A stretch of 36,157 nucleotides of DNA from an uncultured Methylococcaceae bacterium (GCA_903938485.1 CAJADF010000074.1:1-36157), one strand, 5' to 3'. Positions 8,582 through 18,874 are shown, numbered from the stretch's first letter. Notes: generated by a model not told the origin, from the letters alone. Program-made: numbers and translations.

Positions 8582-8605
8582 GTGCTTGACTAAGAATACA
8601 AGCAC
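8582..8605. terminator. Possible bidirectional terminator between ubiH and the HHH gene
   Basis: A perfect 7-bp inverted repeat, GTGCTTG and CAAGCAC, with a 10-base loop lies between convergent genes. The right arm ends just before the HHH gene stop codon (8607). No long T-run follows on either strand, so termination strength is uncertain. Confidence 0.4.
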
Positions 8606-8606
8606 T

Positions 8607-8936
8607 CTATTTTGACTTATTGACCTTAGCCGGTTCAACAACTGGATTAGGTTCTACTACTGAAGCAGGTTGCGCAGAGGGTGTATCCGACAACAAAATA
8701 TCTTTCTTATTCTTTTCTAAAGTTTTTTGGCCGATACCTTTAACTTTGGTCAAATCCTCTACCGCAACAAATGCTCCATTTTCTGTACGATATTTAACAA
8801 TAGCCTCCGCCTTTTTAATACCAATACCATTTAACGCATCAGCAATCGCCTTTGCATCAGCAGAATTAATATTAACAGGGGTAGCAAGCAGGTTTGTGGA
8901 AAATAAAAACAATAACAATAGTATTAAATTTTTCAT
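8607..8936 (-). CDS. Secreted helix-hairpin-helix protein, ComEA-like
   Basis: A 109-residue exported protein. Residues 1-18 form a signal peptide ending LLATP; residues about 20-83 hold two helix-hairpin-helix motifs (VNINSADAKAIADALNGIG and VEDLTKVKGIGQKTLEKNK). The tail from about 85 is rich in Pro, Val and Ala. ComEA-type proteins bind double-stranded DNA in the periplasm during natural transformation, and the domain match is good. However, many gammaproteobacteria carry short secreted HHH proteins outside any competence locus, and no comEC or pilus gene is nearby, so function remains open. AGGAAA precedes the ATG at normal distance. The gene is monocistronic as far as can be seen. Confidence 0.82.
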   Translation of the reverse strand: MKNLILLLLFLFSTNLLATPVNINSADAKAIADALNGIGIKKAEAIVKYRTENGAFVAVEDLTKVKGIGQKTLEKNKKDILLSDTPSAQPASVVEPNPVVEPAKVNKSK

Positions 8937-9149
8937 GATTTTTCCTAGAAAGATAAGAAGCTAACAAAAGAATTTTTATTAACTTTGAGCAGACGCTCAA
9001 TATAGAGTCTAGTAAAATATCCTGAAATTTCAATTTTATTTTCACTATTAATAAGCAAATATTAGCAAAAAAACACTAATACATTGAATAATATACCTTA
9101 AATATTTTAATAATGTGGCAACATAAGCCATAATCGACACAAATCAAAA

Positions 9150-10124
9150 CTAAGGGGAATTGGCAATAATAATAGCTCGTTTAGGCGCTGGTAAACCCTC
9201 ACAAGTTAAGTTATGATTGTTTGGATTGAGAAAATCTTTGAGCGACTGAAATTGCATCCAATCGGTTCTACGTTGCTCTTCTAGAGTTGTTATGGTGACA
9301 TCGACCACGCGAATATTTTTAAATCCGCACCGAGCCAACCAACACACTAGTGTATCACAAGTCGGTAAAAACCAAACATTACGCATCATAGCGTAGCGAT
9401 CCTCAGGCAACAACACTTCACCCAACCCTCCATCAATGACTAAAGTTTCCAAAACCAACTCGCCACCGGAGCGTAAACTATCTCTTAACTCATACAAATG
9501 ATCTATCGGTGATCGACGATGATAAAGAACACCCATCGAAAAAACAGTATCAAATGCTTTTAAGCCATACGGCATTGCCTCAACACCTAAAGGCAACACA
9601 TAAATAGGCGCCTCACCATGCAATTTTCTAATCAGATTAAACTGCATGAAATTAAGCAGCATAGGGTCAATCCCCACGACCATCTTTGCTCCAGCGCCCA
9701 ACATACGCCAACAATGATAACCATTACCACAACCAACATCTAACACTAAACGATGTTCTAAAGGTGATATATGTGCTTTTAACCTATCCCACTTCCAATC
9801 TGAACGCCATTCAGTATCAATAACTATTCCAAATAAATCATAAGGTCCTTTACGCCAAGGGTGAAGAGCTTTAAGTTTATTTTCTAATTGATTAAATTCA
9901 ATTTCAGACAACTCATCTGCTAAACCTATCTTTACAGCAGAGCTCTCTAATAATCGCTGAGATGTAATATAAAAAGGAATGCTATCGATTATTCCTTGCC
10001 ATTCTGACAAAGTTCCGTGTTTGGTATGATCCAATGCTACTGCTAATTGCTTGGGTAAAACTTCTACCCAAGCATCCGCCTTAGCATCAAGTAAGGCATT
10101 GTATAGCGGGGTATATTCAATCAT
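9150..10124 (-). CDS. cmoB: tRNA U34 carboxymethyltransferase
   Basis: CmoB transfers a carboxymethyl group from carboxy-S-adenosylmethionine to 5-hydroxyuridine at tRNA position 34, producing cmo5U, which widens wobble decoding. The 324-residue protein has the normal length. After an N-terminal helical domain, the Rossmann-fold motif DVGCGNGYHCWRMLGAGA lies near residue 130, followed by GIDPMLLNFMQF, FDTVFSMGVLYHRRSPIDHL and the C-terminal RTDWMQFQSLKDFL. These are diagnostic for CmoB. The usual partner cmoA, which makes the cofactor, is not in the window. It lies 32 bases after the MlaC-like gene on the same strand and may be cotranscribed with it. No clear Shine-Dalgarno is seen. Confidence 0.93.
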   Translation of the reverse strand: MIEYTPLYNALLDAKADAWVEVLPKQLAVALDHTKHGTLSEWQGIIDSIPFYITSQRLLESSAVKIGLADELSEIEFNQLENKLKALHPWRKGPYDLFGIVIDTEWRSDWKWDRLKAHISPLEHRLVLDVGCGNGYHCWRMLGAGAKMVVGIDPMLLNFMQFNLIRKLHGEAPIYVLPLGVEAMPYGLKAFDTVFSMGVLYHRRSPIDHLYELRDSLRSGGELVLETLVIDGGLGEVLLPEDRYAMMRNVWFLPTCDTLVCWLARCGFKNIRVVDVTITTLEEQRRTDWMQFQSLKDFLNPNNHNLTCEGLPAPKRAIIIANSP

Positions 10125-10156
10125 CTAAAACAAACGATTGATAAATGAACCAATAA

Positions 10157-10792
10157 TTAAGAATTTTTTGCAGCTAACGCTTCGGTGTTCTTTTTAGCTA
10201 AGCTGTCAATTACAGCATTTAAAGAACCTTTTGCTTCTACTTCACTCGTAAAAGTTGTACGATAATTAGTAACCAAACTCACACCTTCTATCATGATGTC
10301 ATAAGCTTTCCAGGCACCATCTGTCAATAACATACGATAATCTACGGCAACTGGTTTAACGCCTGGCTGTAATACTTCTGTTTTAACGATAACTTTTGTT
10401 GCATCAACTTCCATTTCTATTGGCAAATAACGAATAGACCAATCTTTAAATTCTACAAAAGCTCTAGAATAAGTTCTAACTAATAATGTTTGAAACTCTT
10501 GTTTAAAGCGCTCACGCTCTTGAGGTGTTGCAGATTTCCAAAGTTTACCTAAGACTAAAGAAGATATCTTCTCAAAATCTGTACTCGGCAAAATTGCCTC
10601 ATTAACAAACTGATTAACTTTAGAAAAGTTTTTAATAAAAGTTTTATCCTGCATTTTGTGTTGCAGTTTTGTAGAAGCATTTTCTATGGCTTGTTGAGGA
10701 GGTAACAAATCTGCCGCCTTAACCTGACTTACCGAAATTAAAACCATTAGTAAAGGGAAAAAAAACCATAATGTGTTGCGTCTAACGTTCAT
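10157..10792 (-). CDS. MlaC/Tgt2-family phospholipid-binding periplasmic protein
   Basis: A 211-residue exported protein with a signal peptide (about 1-26, MNVRRNTLWFFFPLLM... to VKA). The mature part matches the toluene-tolerance Tgt2/MlaC family: INQFV-like ILPSTDFEKISSLVLGKLW, TPQERERFKQEFQTLLVRTYS, VKTEVLQPGVKPVAVDYRM, and DGAWKAYDIMIEGVSLVTNYR. MlaC ferries phospholipid between outer-membrane MlaA and the inner-membrane MlaFEDB complex. No other mla gene is in the window, so this could be a stand-alone paralogue; similar solitary copies occur near hopanoid and other lipid genes. GAGGA lies 5 bases before the ATG. It is divergent from hemB. Confidence 0.85.
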   Translation of the reverse strand: MNVRRNTLWFFFPLLMVLISVSQVKAADLLPPQQAIENASTKLQHKMQDKTFIKNFSKVNQFVNEAILPSTDFEKISSLVLGKLWKSATPQERERFKQEFQTLLVRTYSRAFVEFKDWSIRYLPIEMEVDATKVIVKTEVLQPGVKPVAVDYRMLLTDGAWKAYDIMIEGVSLVTNYRTTFTSEVEAKGSLNAVIDSLAKKNTEALAAKNS

Positions 10793-10895
10793 GAAATCCT
10801 CTAAAATTAAACTAATAGTTGCCGACCAAATATTACAAATATCCCTTTCAGCAATACTTGATACAATAAATCAATAATCAAAGCCTAGACACTGA

Positions 10896-12754
<1,859 letters not shown>

Positions 12755-12784
12755 GCTGACTTATCAAGTTCAACTAATATAATT

Positions 12785-12830
12785 GATTACTATACATTGA
12801 AACATCTTTACACAATTGTAAAAAGTAATC
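12785..12830. terminator. Possible terminator region between convergent aroE and carbonic-anhydrase-like gene
   Basis: Two nested inverted repeats: outer GATTACT/AGTAATC (12785-12791 with 12824-12830), inner TTTACA/TGTAAA around CAAT. The arms are AT-rich and no clear T-run follows, so this is a weak call based mainly on the position between converging genes. Confidence 0.3.
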
Positions 12831-12855
12831 CTCATCTTTAATACATAAAACTCTT

Positions 12856-13398
12856 CTAATCGTAACTACTAGATTTTAAATATTCATTTTTTAAATGAAC
12901 ATAGTGCTCAGCTGAATATATTAAAAACTCTTTTTCTGTAGCATTAAGCTCCCGAACTTGTTTAGCGGGGGCGCCAACATATAAATAACCACTTTCTAAA
13001 CGCTTACCCGGAGACACTAAAGCCCCAGCTCCCAACATCACATAATCTTCTAATATTGCTCCATCCATAATAATGGCTCCTATGCCAACTAAACAATAAT
13101 CGCCCACTGTACAACCATGCACGACCGCTTTATGCCCAATGGTGACGCCTTTACCAATAGTAAGCGGATAACCCTTTTCTGAGAATCTGCCTGCATGTGA
13201 TACATGCAAAACCGCGCCATCTTGTATATTTGTATCATCACCTATTTTTACCGCCTCAACATCACCTCTAATCACTACAGTAGGCCATACAGAAACATTA
13301 TCACCCAAGATAATATTACCTATCAGCACAGCACTTTGATCGATATAATCTAATTGCCCAAAAATTGGGTTCTTATTTTTAAACGCTCTAATTGCCAC
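12856..13398 (-). CDS. Gamma-carbonic-anhydrase-like hexapeptide protein (YrdA type)
   Basis: A 180-residue left-handed beta-helix protein of the gamma-carbonic anhydrase family, expected to be a cytosolic trimer. The hexapeptide repeats run from about residue 18 to 150. The three zinc-ligand histidines are present: H68 in VLHVSH, H89 in VTIGHK and H94 in VVHGC. The conserved R44/D46 (VVIRGDVE) and Q59 (NIQDG) are also there. Many YrdA-type proteins keep the zinc site but have no measured carbonic anhydrase activity, so the reaction is unproven. The start codon is GTG with GGAA about 9 bases upstream. It is divergent from the metallopeptidase gene and is not in an operon. Confidence 0.87.
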   Translation of the reverse strand: MAIRAFKNKNPIFGQLDYIDQSAVLIGNIILGDNVSVWPTVVIRGDVEAVKIGDDTNIQDGAVLHVSHAGRFSEKGYPLTIGKGVTIGHKAVVHGCTVGDYCLVGIGAIIMDGAILEDYVMLGAGALVSPGKRLESGYLYVGAPAKQVRELNATEKEFLIYSAEHYVHLKNEYLKSSSYD

Positions 13399-13507
13399 TA
13401 TTAATTTCCTTTTTTAACGATTTTATAGTAAAAAACTGCGTTGATAATAAACGCATTATACAATGAGTAATGAACACCTTTAAAAATCCAATAACTTTTA
13501 AAAAAAC

Positions 13508-14209
13508 ATGACGTTTATTCAAGCGGACAATTTTACAGCTGAAATAGTGCGATCTTCAAAAAGAAAGACCGTATCTATAAAAATCAGTAAAGGCAAAGTC
13601 TTTATTAATGTCCCTAATTATTTAACTCATAGCACGATTGAATCCATTATTGCTAAAAAACAGCAATGGATAAAATCCAAACTTGCCACACAAGAAAAAC
13701 TAGCCTCTATTCAACCCAAGCAATTTATTATTAATGAGAGTTTTTTATATTTTGGTCATCACTACCCTTTAAATATTGCCTTAGGATTTCGATCATCCGT
13801 TAGACTTGAGAATAATCTTTTGCTTGTTACCGTCAAAGACCAACATTTAAATACCCCTAATACAATTAAAAAACTAATTATTCAATGGTACCGAAAACAA
13901 GCCGAAATAATACTAAAAGAAAAAACAGCTTATTACGCTCAATTAATAGGCGTTAACCCAACGTCTATGACTATTAAAACGTTTAAATCAAGATGGGGGA
14001 GTTGTAGCATTAATGCCGGCATTCAATACAATTGGAAAATTATAATGGCACCAGAGGCCATTATTGATTACTTAGTTATCCATGAACTATGCCACATCCA
14101 TCATCATAATCACTCAGCCGTTTATTGGCAAACTGTTGCAAAATTTTGCAATCAATACAAAGATTACGGCAAATGGTTGAAATTAAATGGCGCTTATTTG
14201 GAACTTTAA
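13508..14209 (+). CDS. YgjP-type zinc metallopeptidase (M48-like, DUF45)
   Basis: A 233-residue cytoplasmic protein of the YgjP/WSS1-like metallopeptidase family. Residues 1-130 form the family's N-terminal domain with RKTVSIKISKGKVFINVP. The catalytic zinc motif is HELCH at 192-196 in YLVIHELCHIHHHNHS, with H202 as probable third ligand. The preceding SRWGSCS (171-177) and the C-terminal Y-W-Q region are conserved in the family. No signal peptide or membrane segment is seen. The physiological substrate is unknown; related eukaryotic WSS1 proteases act on DNA-protein crosslinks, but that cannot be transferred here. The stop codon lies within the left arm of an 18-bp inverted repeat. Confidence 0.87.
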   Translation: MTFIQADNFTAEIVRSSKRKTVSIKISKGKVFINVPNYLTHSTIESIIAKKQQWIKSKLATQEKLASIQPKQFIINESFLYFGHHYPLNIALGFRSSVRLENNLLLVTVKDQHLNTPNTIKKLIIQWYRKQAEIILKEKTAYYAQLIGVNPTSMTIKTFKSRWGSCSINAGIQYNWKIIMAPEAIIDYLVIHELCHIHHHNHSAVYWQTVAKFCNQYKDYGKWLKLNGAYLEL

Positions 14210-14249
14210 CTTCTTATAAAACAAATAATCATTTTATAAGAAGTTAAAG
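14204..14249. terminator. Perfect 18-bp inverted repeat, probable bidirectional terminator
   Basis: CTTTAACTTCTTATAAAA (14204-14221) is followed by a 10-base loop and its exact complement (14232-14249). The left arm contains the stop codon of the metallopeptidase gene, and the convergent YcxB-like gene ends at 14263. The AT-rich arms supply T-stretches in both directions, although no classical GC stem is present. It may end both transcripts or form a protective 3' hairpin. Confidence 0.5.
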
Positions 14250-14262
14250 GTTAAGACGGTAA

Positions 14263-14793
14263 TTATGAATAACGCTCGATCATCTTCTCGGCTTGTTCAG
14301 CAAACTGTTCTAAATTACCTTGCTTTACTTTATCTACCGGAATAACTAAAGCTGTACTCAAATTAATGTAGATATAAACATAGCGTTTGCCATACTCAAC
14401 TCTAACTAAATCAGCCCAAGCCATTTTATTTTTACCGCTCGGTGATTTCTCTAACAAGTAACTAGGATTTACTGGATCAATACTTAAAGTATATAAACCA
14501 AACATATTACTTTTTTCTTTAGGCGTATAACTTTTAAGAATCTGTCGACGTAAGTCCAATAACATTATTTTAGGTGATAGTACCGCCCACAATGCCGCAA
14601 TAATTAAAATATATCCAGAGGAGTTCATATCACCATAGTAAAAATAATAAAACCCTCCAATTATGGCCATAACTCCCGGCACAATCCAACGATTCTTTTT
14701 AATATTATGCTGTATATCATCATTTCTCATGAACTGTAGCTCATTGAAATGAACTAAATCTTCTTCACCAAACTCATACTCTACTTCAAACAT
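14263..14793 (-). CDS. YcxB-like membrane protein
   Basis: A 176-residue inner-membrane protein. The first 30 residues are soluble and acidic. Two membrane helices follow (about 36-52 IVPGVMAIIGGFYYFYY and 57-78 around YILIIAALWAVLSP). A C-terminal domain has the pattern seen in YcxB-like proteins: YTLSIDPVNPSYLLEKS, MAWADLVRVEYGKRYVYIYIN, LVIPVDKV. This arrangement, with two helices followed by a PH-like fold, fits the YcxB family, whose function is unknown. It starts 29 bases after the NDH-2 stop... more exactly, it lies upstream-to-downstream separately: NDH-2 is read toward it from 16132 to 14822, so the two are probably cotranscribed, NDH-2 first. Confidence 0.65.
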   Translation of the reverse strand: MFEVEYEFGEEDLVHFNELQFMRNDDIQHNIKKNRWIVPGVMAIIGGFYYFYYGDMNSSGYILIIAALWAVLSPKIMLLDLRRQILKSYTPKEKSNMFGLYTLSIDPVNPSYLLEKSPSGKNKMAWADLVRVEYGKRYVYIYINLSTALVIPVDKVKQGNLEQFAEQAEKMIERYS

Positions 14794-14821
14794 AATCTCA
14801 TTCTTCTTTTAATTATAAATT

Positions 14822-16132
14822 CTAGTGCATTTTTATTTTTCTATAAACACTACGTCTAAAGGCATTGGATACAGTTAACATCGCTGTTCTAAAATAGCCA
14901 TGGATAGCCACCTGATGCATCTTATAAAGTGACATATAAACTACTTTAGCAATAAAACCACCTATGCTAACAGTACCCATTAAATTTCCCATCAAATTCC
15001 CCACGGTAGTATATTTACCCAAGGAAACAAGAGAGCCATAATCATAATAAACAAACTCGACTAAAGCACGATCTTTTAGCCGATTAATAATGGATTTACC
15101 TACAGCAGTGGCTTGCTGATGAGCTGCTTGCGCTCTGGGAGGCACATTATTGCTTCGACCACCAGCCCATAAACATGCAGCGCAATCACCCATAGCAAAA
15201 ATATTATCATCGTTGGTTTTTAATGTACTATCAACCACCAATTGATTAATATGATTGGTTTCTAAACCATCTAAATCTTTGAGCCAATCTGGCGCTTTAA
15301 TTCCAGCAGCCCAGACCTTTAAGTCAGCTTCAATAAACTCACCATCATGGGTACTAATGCCTTCTTTAGTGACTTCAACAACCCGACGCCCCATCTTTAA
15401 AACGACCCCTAAACTAGCCAATTGTTGTTGCGTAGCTATCGCCAATTTGATCGGCAACGCCGGCAATAACTGAGTCGCCGCCTCAATGATAGTCAATTTA
15501 ACAGTACTCTTTTCATTCAACCCATAAACAGCCAACACATTAGTTACCTCATGCAATTGAGCGGCTAACTCTACACCCGTAGCTCCTGCACCCACAATTG
15601 CAATAGACAATGGCTTTACTGTCTCAGGGTTTTTACCAATATAACTTTTTAAATACGATTCAAATAACTGCTTTTGAAACTTAAAAGCTTGTGAGGTAGT
15701 ATCTAAAAACAAACAATGCTCAGCAACACCTTTAATACCAAAGGTATTACTCACACTTCCCACAGACATAACTAAAGTGTCATAACTAAAAGTTCGTCTG
15801 GGTATTAATTCATCACCAGTATCACTCAAGGTCGGACTGACTACGATTTCTTTTTTACTTCTATCGAGCCCCTCCATTTTGCCTAATCTAAAAAAGAAAT
15901 GATTCCGATGGCCTTGGGGTAAATATTCAACTTGCTCTGATTCATCTAATGTTCCTGCAGCCACCTCATGCAGTAAAGGCTTCCATATATGTGTCGAGGT
16001 AGCATCTATCAAAGTAACCTCAGCGAGCCTGGGCTTCCCTAATTTTTTCCCTAAACGAGTAGCTAACTCTAGCCCTGCGGCACCACCACCGACAATTACT
16101 ATTTTATGTTTTAAATTGGTATCGCTAGACAT
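14822..16132 (-). CDS. ndh: Type II NADH:quinone oxidoreductase (NDH-2)
   Basis: A single-subunit, non-proton-pumping flavoprotein that passes electrons from NADH to quinone at the inner face of the membrane. The first dinucleotide fold is IVIVGGGAAGLELATRLG (about 12-29) for FAD, the second IAIVGAGATGVELAAQLHEV (about 177-196) for NADH. The third FAD segment DDNIFAMGDCAACLW and the downstream PPRAQAAHQQA are typical of NDH-2. The C-terminal part (about 375-436, with YKMHQVAIHGYFRTAML) is the amphipathic membrane anchor. The 436 residues match E. coli Ndh (434). The YcxB-like gene follows closely on the same strand. It allows NADH oxidation without energy conservation; regulation is not visible here. 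Confidence 0.93.
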   Translation of the reverse strand: MSSDTNLKHKIVIVGGGAAGLELATRLGKKLGKPRLAEVTLIDATSTHIWKPLLHEVAAGTLDESEQVEYLPQGHRNHFFFRLGKMEGLDRSKKEIVVSPTLSDTGDELIPRRTFSYDTLVMSVGSVSNTFGIKGVAEHCLFLDTTSQAFKFQKQLFESYLKSYIGKNPETVKPLSIAIVGAGATGVELAAQLHEVTNVLAVYGLNEKSTVKLTIIEAATQLLPALPIKLAIATQQQLASLGVVLKMGRRVVEVTKEGISTHDGEFIEADLKVWAAGIKAPDWLKDLDGLETNHINQLVVDSTLKTNDDNIFAMGDCAACLWAGGRSNNVPPRAQAAHQQATAVGKSIINRLKDRALVEFVYYDYGSLVSLGKYTTVGNLMGNLMGTVSIGGFIAKVVYMSLYKMHQVAIHGYFRTAMLTVSNAFRRSVYRKIKMH

Positions 16133-16238
16133 TGCACTCGCCTCTATCCAAACAAATCAGGGCATACTATAACACTATATTTCTAGTATTTATAAGGCCA
16201 CGAAACTTTCAAATTAAGCTAAATATAAAAAAAATACT

Positions 16239-16268
16239 AAAAAAAAACCCGTTATTAAACGGGTTTTT
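16239..16268. terminator. Intrinsic terminator downstream of the OmpA-family gene
   Basis: CCCGTT (16248-16253) and AACGGG (16258-16263) form a 6-bp stem with an ATTA loop. The minus strand has a nine-T tail and the plus strand a five-T tail, so it can act in both directions. Its main role is to end the minus-strand ompA transcript 36 bases after the stop codon. Confidence 0.85.
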
Positions 16269-16303
16269 AACTACAACAAAAGTCGCTCAACTTATCAGCA
16301 AAA

Positions 16304-17371
16304 TTATTTTACTAATGGTTTTTGTGACTGACCATTAACTTCTAATTGTACTCTACGATTGTTAGCACGACCCGCATCGGTATCGTTAGTGTCAATAGGA
16401 TGAGTCCAGCCATAACCTTTTGTAGTTAAATTAGGTGATTTTGAACCATCAACTAAATATTTTTTAACTGCAGCCGCACGACGCTCAGATAACTCTAAAT
16501 TATGTTTTAAACCACCTGTTTTACTAGTATGTCCTTGAACTTCAATCACTAATTCTGGATGCTCTTTAATACGTGTAGCAACATTATCAAGATTTTTAAA
16601 GTATTGTGGCTTGATAACATCTTTATCATTATCAAATTTCACGTCAACAATCCAACATCCAGCAATACTTACTTTTACACCTGATAAGGTATCAGGGCAT
16701 TGATCATTACAATCATTTACACCATCATGATCAGAATCTAGTGTTGAACAATCTGTTTTAGCGACAACAACAGGTGCAGGTACTACTGGCGCGGGCGCGA
16801 CAACAACTGTAGCCTTTGGTTTATCTCCGAAAGGAACCACAAAACCCAGGTTAACAACCATATCATTAAACTCTGTAGGTCCAGATTGAAGATTGTTATT
16901 AAAGTTATTGTTATAACGGTAACGTACATCACTACGAACCAAAAAGTTATCACAAATCTCATAAGTTAAACCTGCACCGGCCTCACCAATAAAGCCAGCC
17001 GCACTTCTTGCATTATGAGTAGTGTTTATACCACCTAATCCAATAACAGTGTATGGTGATAAGGTACCACGAGAAATAAAATATTGAACATCTGCAGTTG
17101 CGCCGGTCATATCCCAACGACCTGTGCCATTACTATTGTTTAAACCTTGAGTAAAACCTTTTAATTCTAAATTAAAGTGTTCATTCAACATTTTACCAAA
17201 ACCCATACCACCACCCCAACCAGTATCAGTTCCACGATCACCGGCAGGTTGTACAAATGTACCGAAAGGTGCCACATACCATCTTTTATCAACTAATTCA
17301 TCAGCCTGAGCCACAGAAATAGCATTAACTCCTGATAAGGCAACCATCGTTAATAATAATTTCTTAATCAT
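16304..17371 (-). CDS. OmpA-family outer-membrane protein with a TSP3-like hinge
   Basis: A 355-residue outer-membrane protein that probably anchors the envelope to peptidoglycan. It has a signal peptide (1-22, ending VAQA), an N-terminal eight-stranded barrel (about 25-195), a Pro/Val/Ala linker (VVVAPAPVVPAPVVVAK), a calcium-binding thrombospondin type-3-like segment (DSDHDGVNDCNDQCPDTLSG), and a C-terminal OmpA domain. The last has VIEVQGHTSKTGGLKHNLEL, SERRAAAVKKYL and NNRRVQLEV, the peptidoglycan-binding signature with its conserved Asp/Arg partners. GGAG lies close to the ATG. About 200 bases without a gene precede it, room for a long regulated leader as is common for porin mRNAs. A good terminator follows. 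Confidence 0.9.
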   Translation of the reverse strand: MIKKLLLTMVALSGVNAISVAQADELVDKRWYVAPFGTFVQPAGDRGTDTGWGGGMGFGKMLNEHFNLELKGFTQGLNNSNGTGRWDMTGATADVQYFISRGTLSPYTVIGLGGINTTHNARSAAGFIGEAGAGLTYEICDNFLVRSDVRYRYNNNFNNNLQSGPTEFNDMVVNLGFVVPFGDKPKATVVVAPAPVVPAPVVVAKTDCSTLDSDHDGVNDCNDQCPDTLSGVKVSIAGCWIVDVKFDNDKDVIKPQYFKNLDNVATRIKEHPELVIEVQGHTSKTGGLKHNLELSERRAAAVKKYLVDGSKSPNLTTKGYGWTHPIDTNDTDAGRANNRRVQLEVNGQSQKPLVK

Positions 17372-17525
17372 GTTAATCTCCTAAATTTAACTTCACAAAA
17401 CGCATTAAATCGTCGTAAAAAATTGATTTTCGTAGCTTAATTACAACAACTTTTACTATTATGACACACATTTATTACAAATCTATCAAACAGCATGATA
17501 ATTTTAAGCTACCCCACTAAGAACA

Positions 17526-17555
17526 TTTAGCTTTCAACAAACTCAACGCTATAAT
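17526..17555 (+). promoter_or_regulatory. Weak promoter candidate for the SirB2-like gene
   Basis: A perfect TATAAT (17550-17555) lies 36 bases before the ATG, with a poor TTTAGC -35 element 18 bases upstream. The -10 box is convincing; the -35 box is not. Confidence 0.35.
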
Positions 17556-17591
17556 GCTACTTGAATATTTCAGTCATCTTTGGAAAACATC

Positions 17592-17954
17592 ATGCTAAAA
17601 ACCTTACATTTAAGCTTCATTTTAATTTCCCTAGGCAGTTTTATCGGTCGAGTTATCATCTCAGAAATAAAGCCCGTTTTACTTGAAATTAAAGTTGTTA
17701 AAATTGCTCCACACATAATTAATTTAATTCTAATAATCAGTGGAATTGCGCTAATTTTTCAAGGTAACTGGTTTGCATCAGACTATGGATGGATCATTGC
17801 AAAAATAGTTGCTCTTTTTATTTATATTGGCCTAGGCATTATGGCTCTAACCTTAAAAGATCATAATAAATGGTTAGCTTTTGCTGGAGCGATACTCTGT
17901 ATCATTTATATTGGCGTTGTTGCAGTAACCAAGAACGGCTTATTCTTTTTGTAA
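17592..17954 (+). CDS. SirB2-like inner-membrane protein
   Basis: A 121-residue, almost entirely hydrophobic protein with four membrane helices. It matches the SirB2 family (invasion-gene-expression upregulator by old annotation): LKTLHLSFILISLGSFIGRV at the start, KIAPHIINLILIISGIALIF in the second helix, GWIIAKIVALFIYIGLGIMA in the third, and WLAFAGAILCIIYIGVVAVT at the end. The conserved His in the first two helices (KTLH, APHI) are present. The family's function is not known despite the name. I chose ATG 17592, preceded by GGA at 17582; a TTG at 17580 is in frame. The gene is flanked by ompA (divergent) and a nucleosidase-like gene (convergent, 12 bases away). Confidence 0.82.
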   Translation: MLKTLHLSFILISLGSFIGRVIISEIKPVLLEIKVVKIAPHIINLILIISGIALIFQGNWFASDYGWIIAKIVALFIYIGLGIMALTLKDHNKWLAFAGAILCIIYIGVVAVTKNGLFFL

Positions 17955-17965
17955 AAAGCCCAAAT

Positions 17966-18793
17966 TTATAAATAATACTCAACTTCACTGATCTTGCCGT
18001 CCAACCATTGTAATATTGATTTTGCAGTGGTTGACGTTATTTGATCGTATTCTAAGTACCGATAACTTGTTAATACATCCCACTTATCAATAAGGCTTTT
18101 TAATTGATCTCTTTCATTTAAAGTAAACTGATAATGGTTTAAAAGCTGTTCAAATAAAATTAAATTACAACTTTCCTTAGAAAATGCTTTCTGCTTAAGC
18201 GCTAAATTTAATAAATATTCTATGACCTCTAGATGCTTAGCTACCCAATCAACCACCTGTTTAGGCTTAATATTTTCAATAGTCAATGCTTGATTATCTG
18301 AAATGACTTTGAGACAAAAAATCAATTCACGTGATGTAAAGCGAATTGCTGTTTCATAAAAAGCGGACGCTTCCATATCAAACAAAGTACTAGCGTAATA
18401 ATCTGTTACTGGCTTAGAAACGCTTAGAACACTGGCCGTTAAATAAGGCATAGGAAATACTAAAGACGGATAATAACTACGCTGACTGTCTGCATCTGTA
18501 ATTTTAGTCATTAAAAACAAAGCACCCACGTCGAAATCCCGATGCCCCGCAACACCTAAATTAATTATAAACTCCGGCTTAATAGATCCAAACAATGCTT
18601 GTGTATAGGCCACACCAGCTGCCATTGCACTCTTGCCCAAACCTGTTACAGTTAAGCAAATATATTTATTAAAATAGACAGCGAATGGATTAACCGCAAC
18701 CTGTTTCTTTAATTTAAAGTGGTCCACTAAAGGCTTAGCCTCACACGGCAATGCCACATAGATATAAAGTATGTGTTTATATTGATTGAGCAT
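17966..18793 (-). CDS. Nucleosidase/phosphorylase-like protein with extra C-terminal domain
   Basis: The first ~195 residues are a PNP/MTA-nucleosidase-like fold: IYVALPCEAKPLVDHF, LTVTGLGKSAMAAGVAY (about 47-63), INLGVAGHRDFDVGALFL, and the nucleoside-binding DMEASAFYETA (139-149) with the later Asp in VISDNQ (D166). These are the positions that bind ribose and base in the family. Residues ~196-275 form an additional helical domain that I do not recognise. The protein is 275 residues, longer than MTA/SAH nucleosidase (about 232) and shorter than most purine phosphorylases. The substrate is therefore unknown; it could act on a nucleoside, or be a sensor. It is divergent from a membrane protein of unknown function. 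Confidence 0.72.
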   Translation of the reverse strand: MLNQYKHILYIYVALPCEAKPLVDHFKLKKQVAVNPFAVYFNKYICLTVTGLGKSAMAAGVAYTQALFGSIKPEFIINLGVAGHRDFDVGALFLMTKITDADSQRSYYPSLVFPMPYLTASVLSVSKPVTDYYASTLFDMEASAFYETAIRFTSRELIFCLKVISDNQALTIENIKPKQVVDWVAKHLEVIEYLLNLALKQKAFSKESCNLILFEQLLNHYQFTLNERDQLKSLIDKWDVLTSYRYLEYDQITSTTAKSILQWLDGKISEVEYYL

Positions 18794-18874
18794 TATCTTG
18801 ATGTGTAGCGAGTTTTATTAAAATTATGTAGACTATTCTCAGGCGATAAATCATTAAATTTAAGAGTTGCTAAC

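Noticed and set aside
16132-16338. 68-codon plus-strand frame after the NDH-2 start
   Set aside because: It contains the ompA terminator and overlaps the ompA stop region; the product is a low-complexity Lys/Ile-rich string with no family match and no ribosome-binding site.
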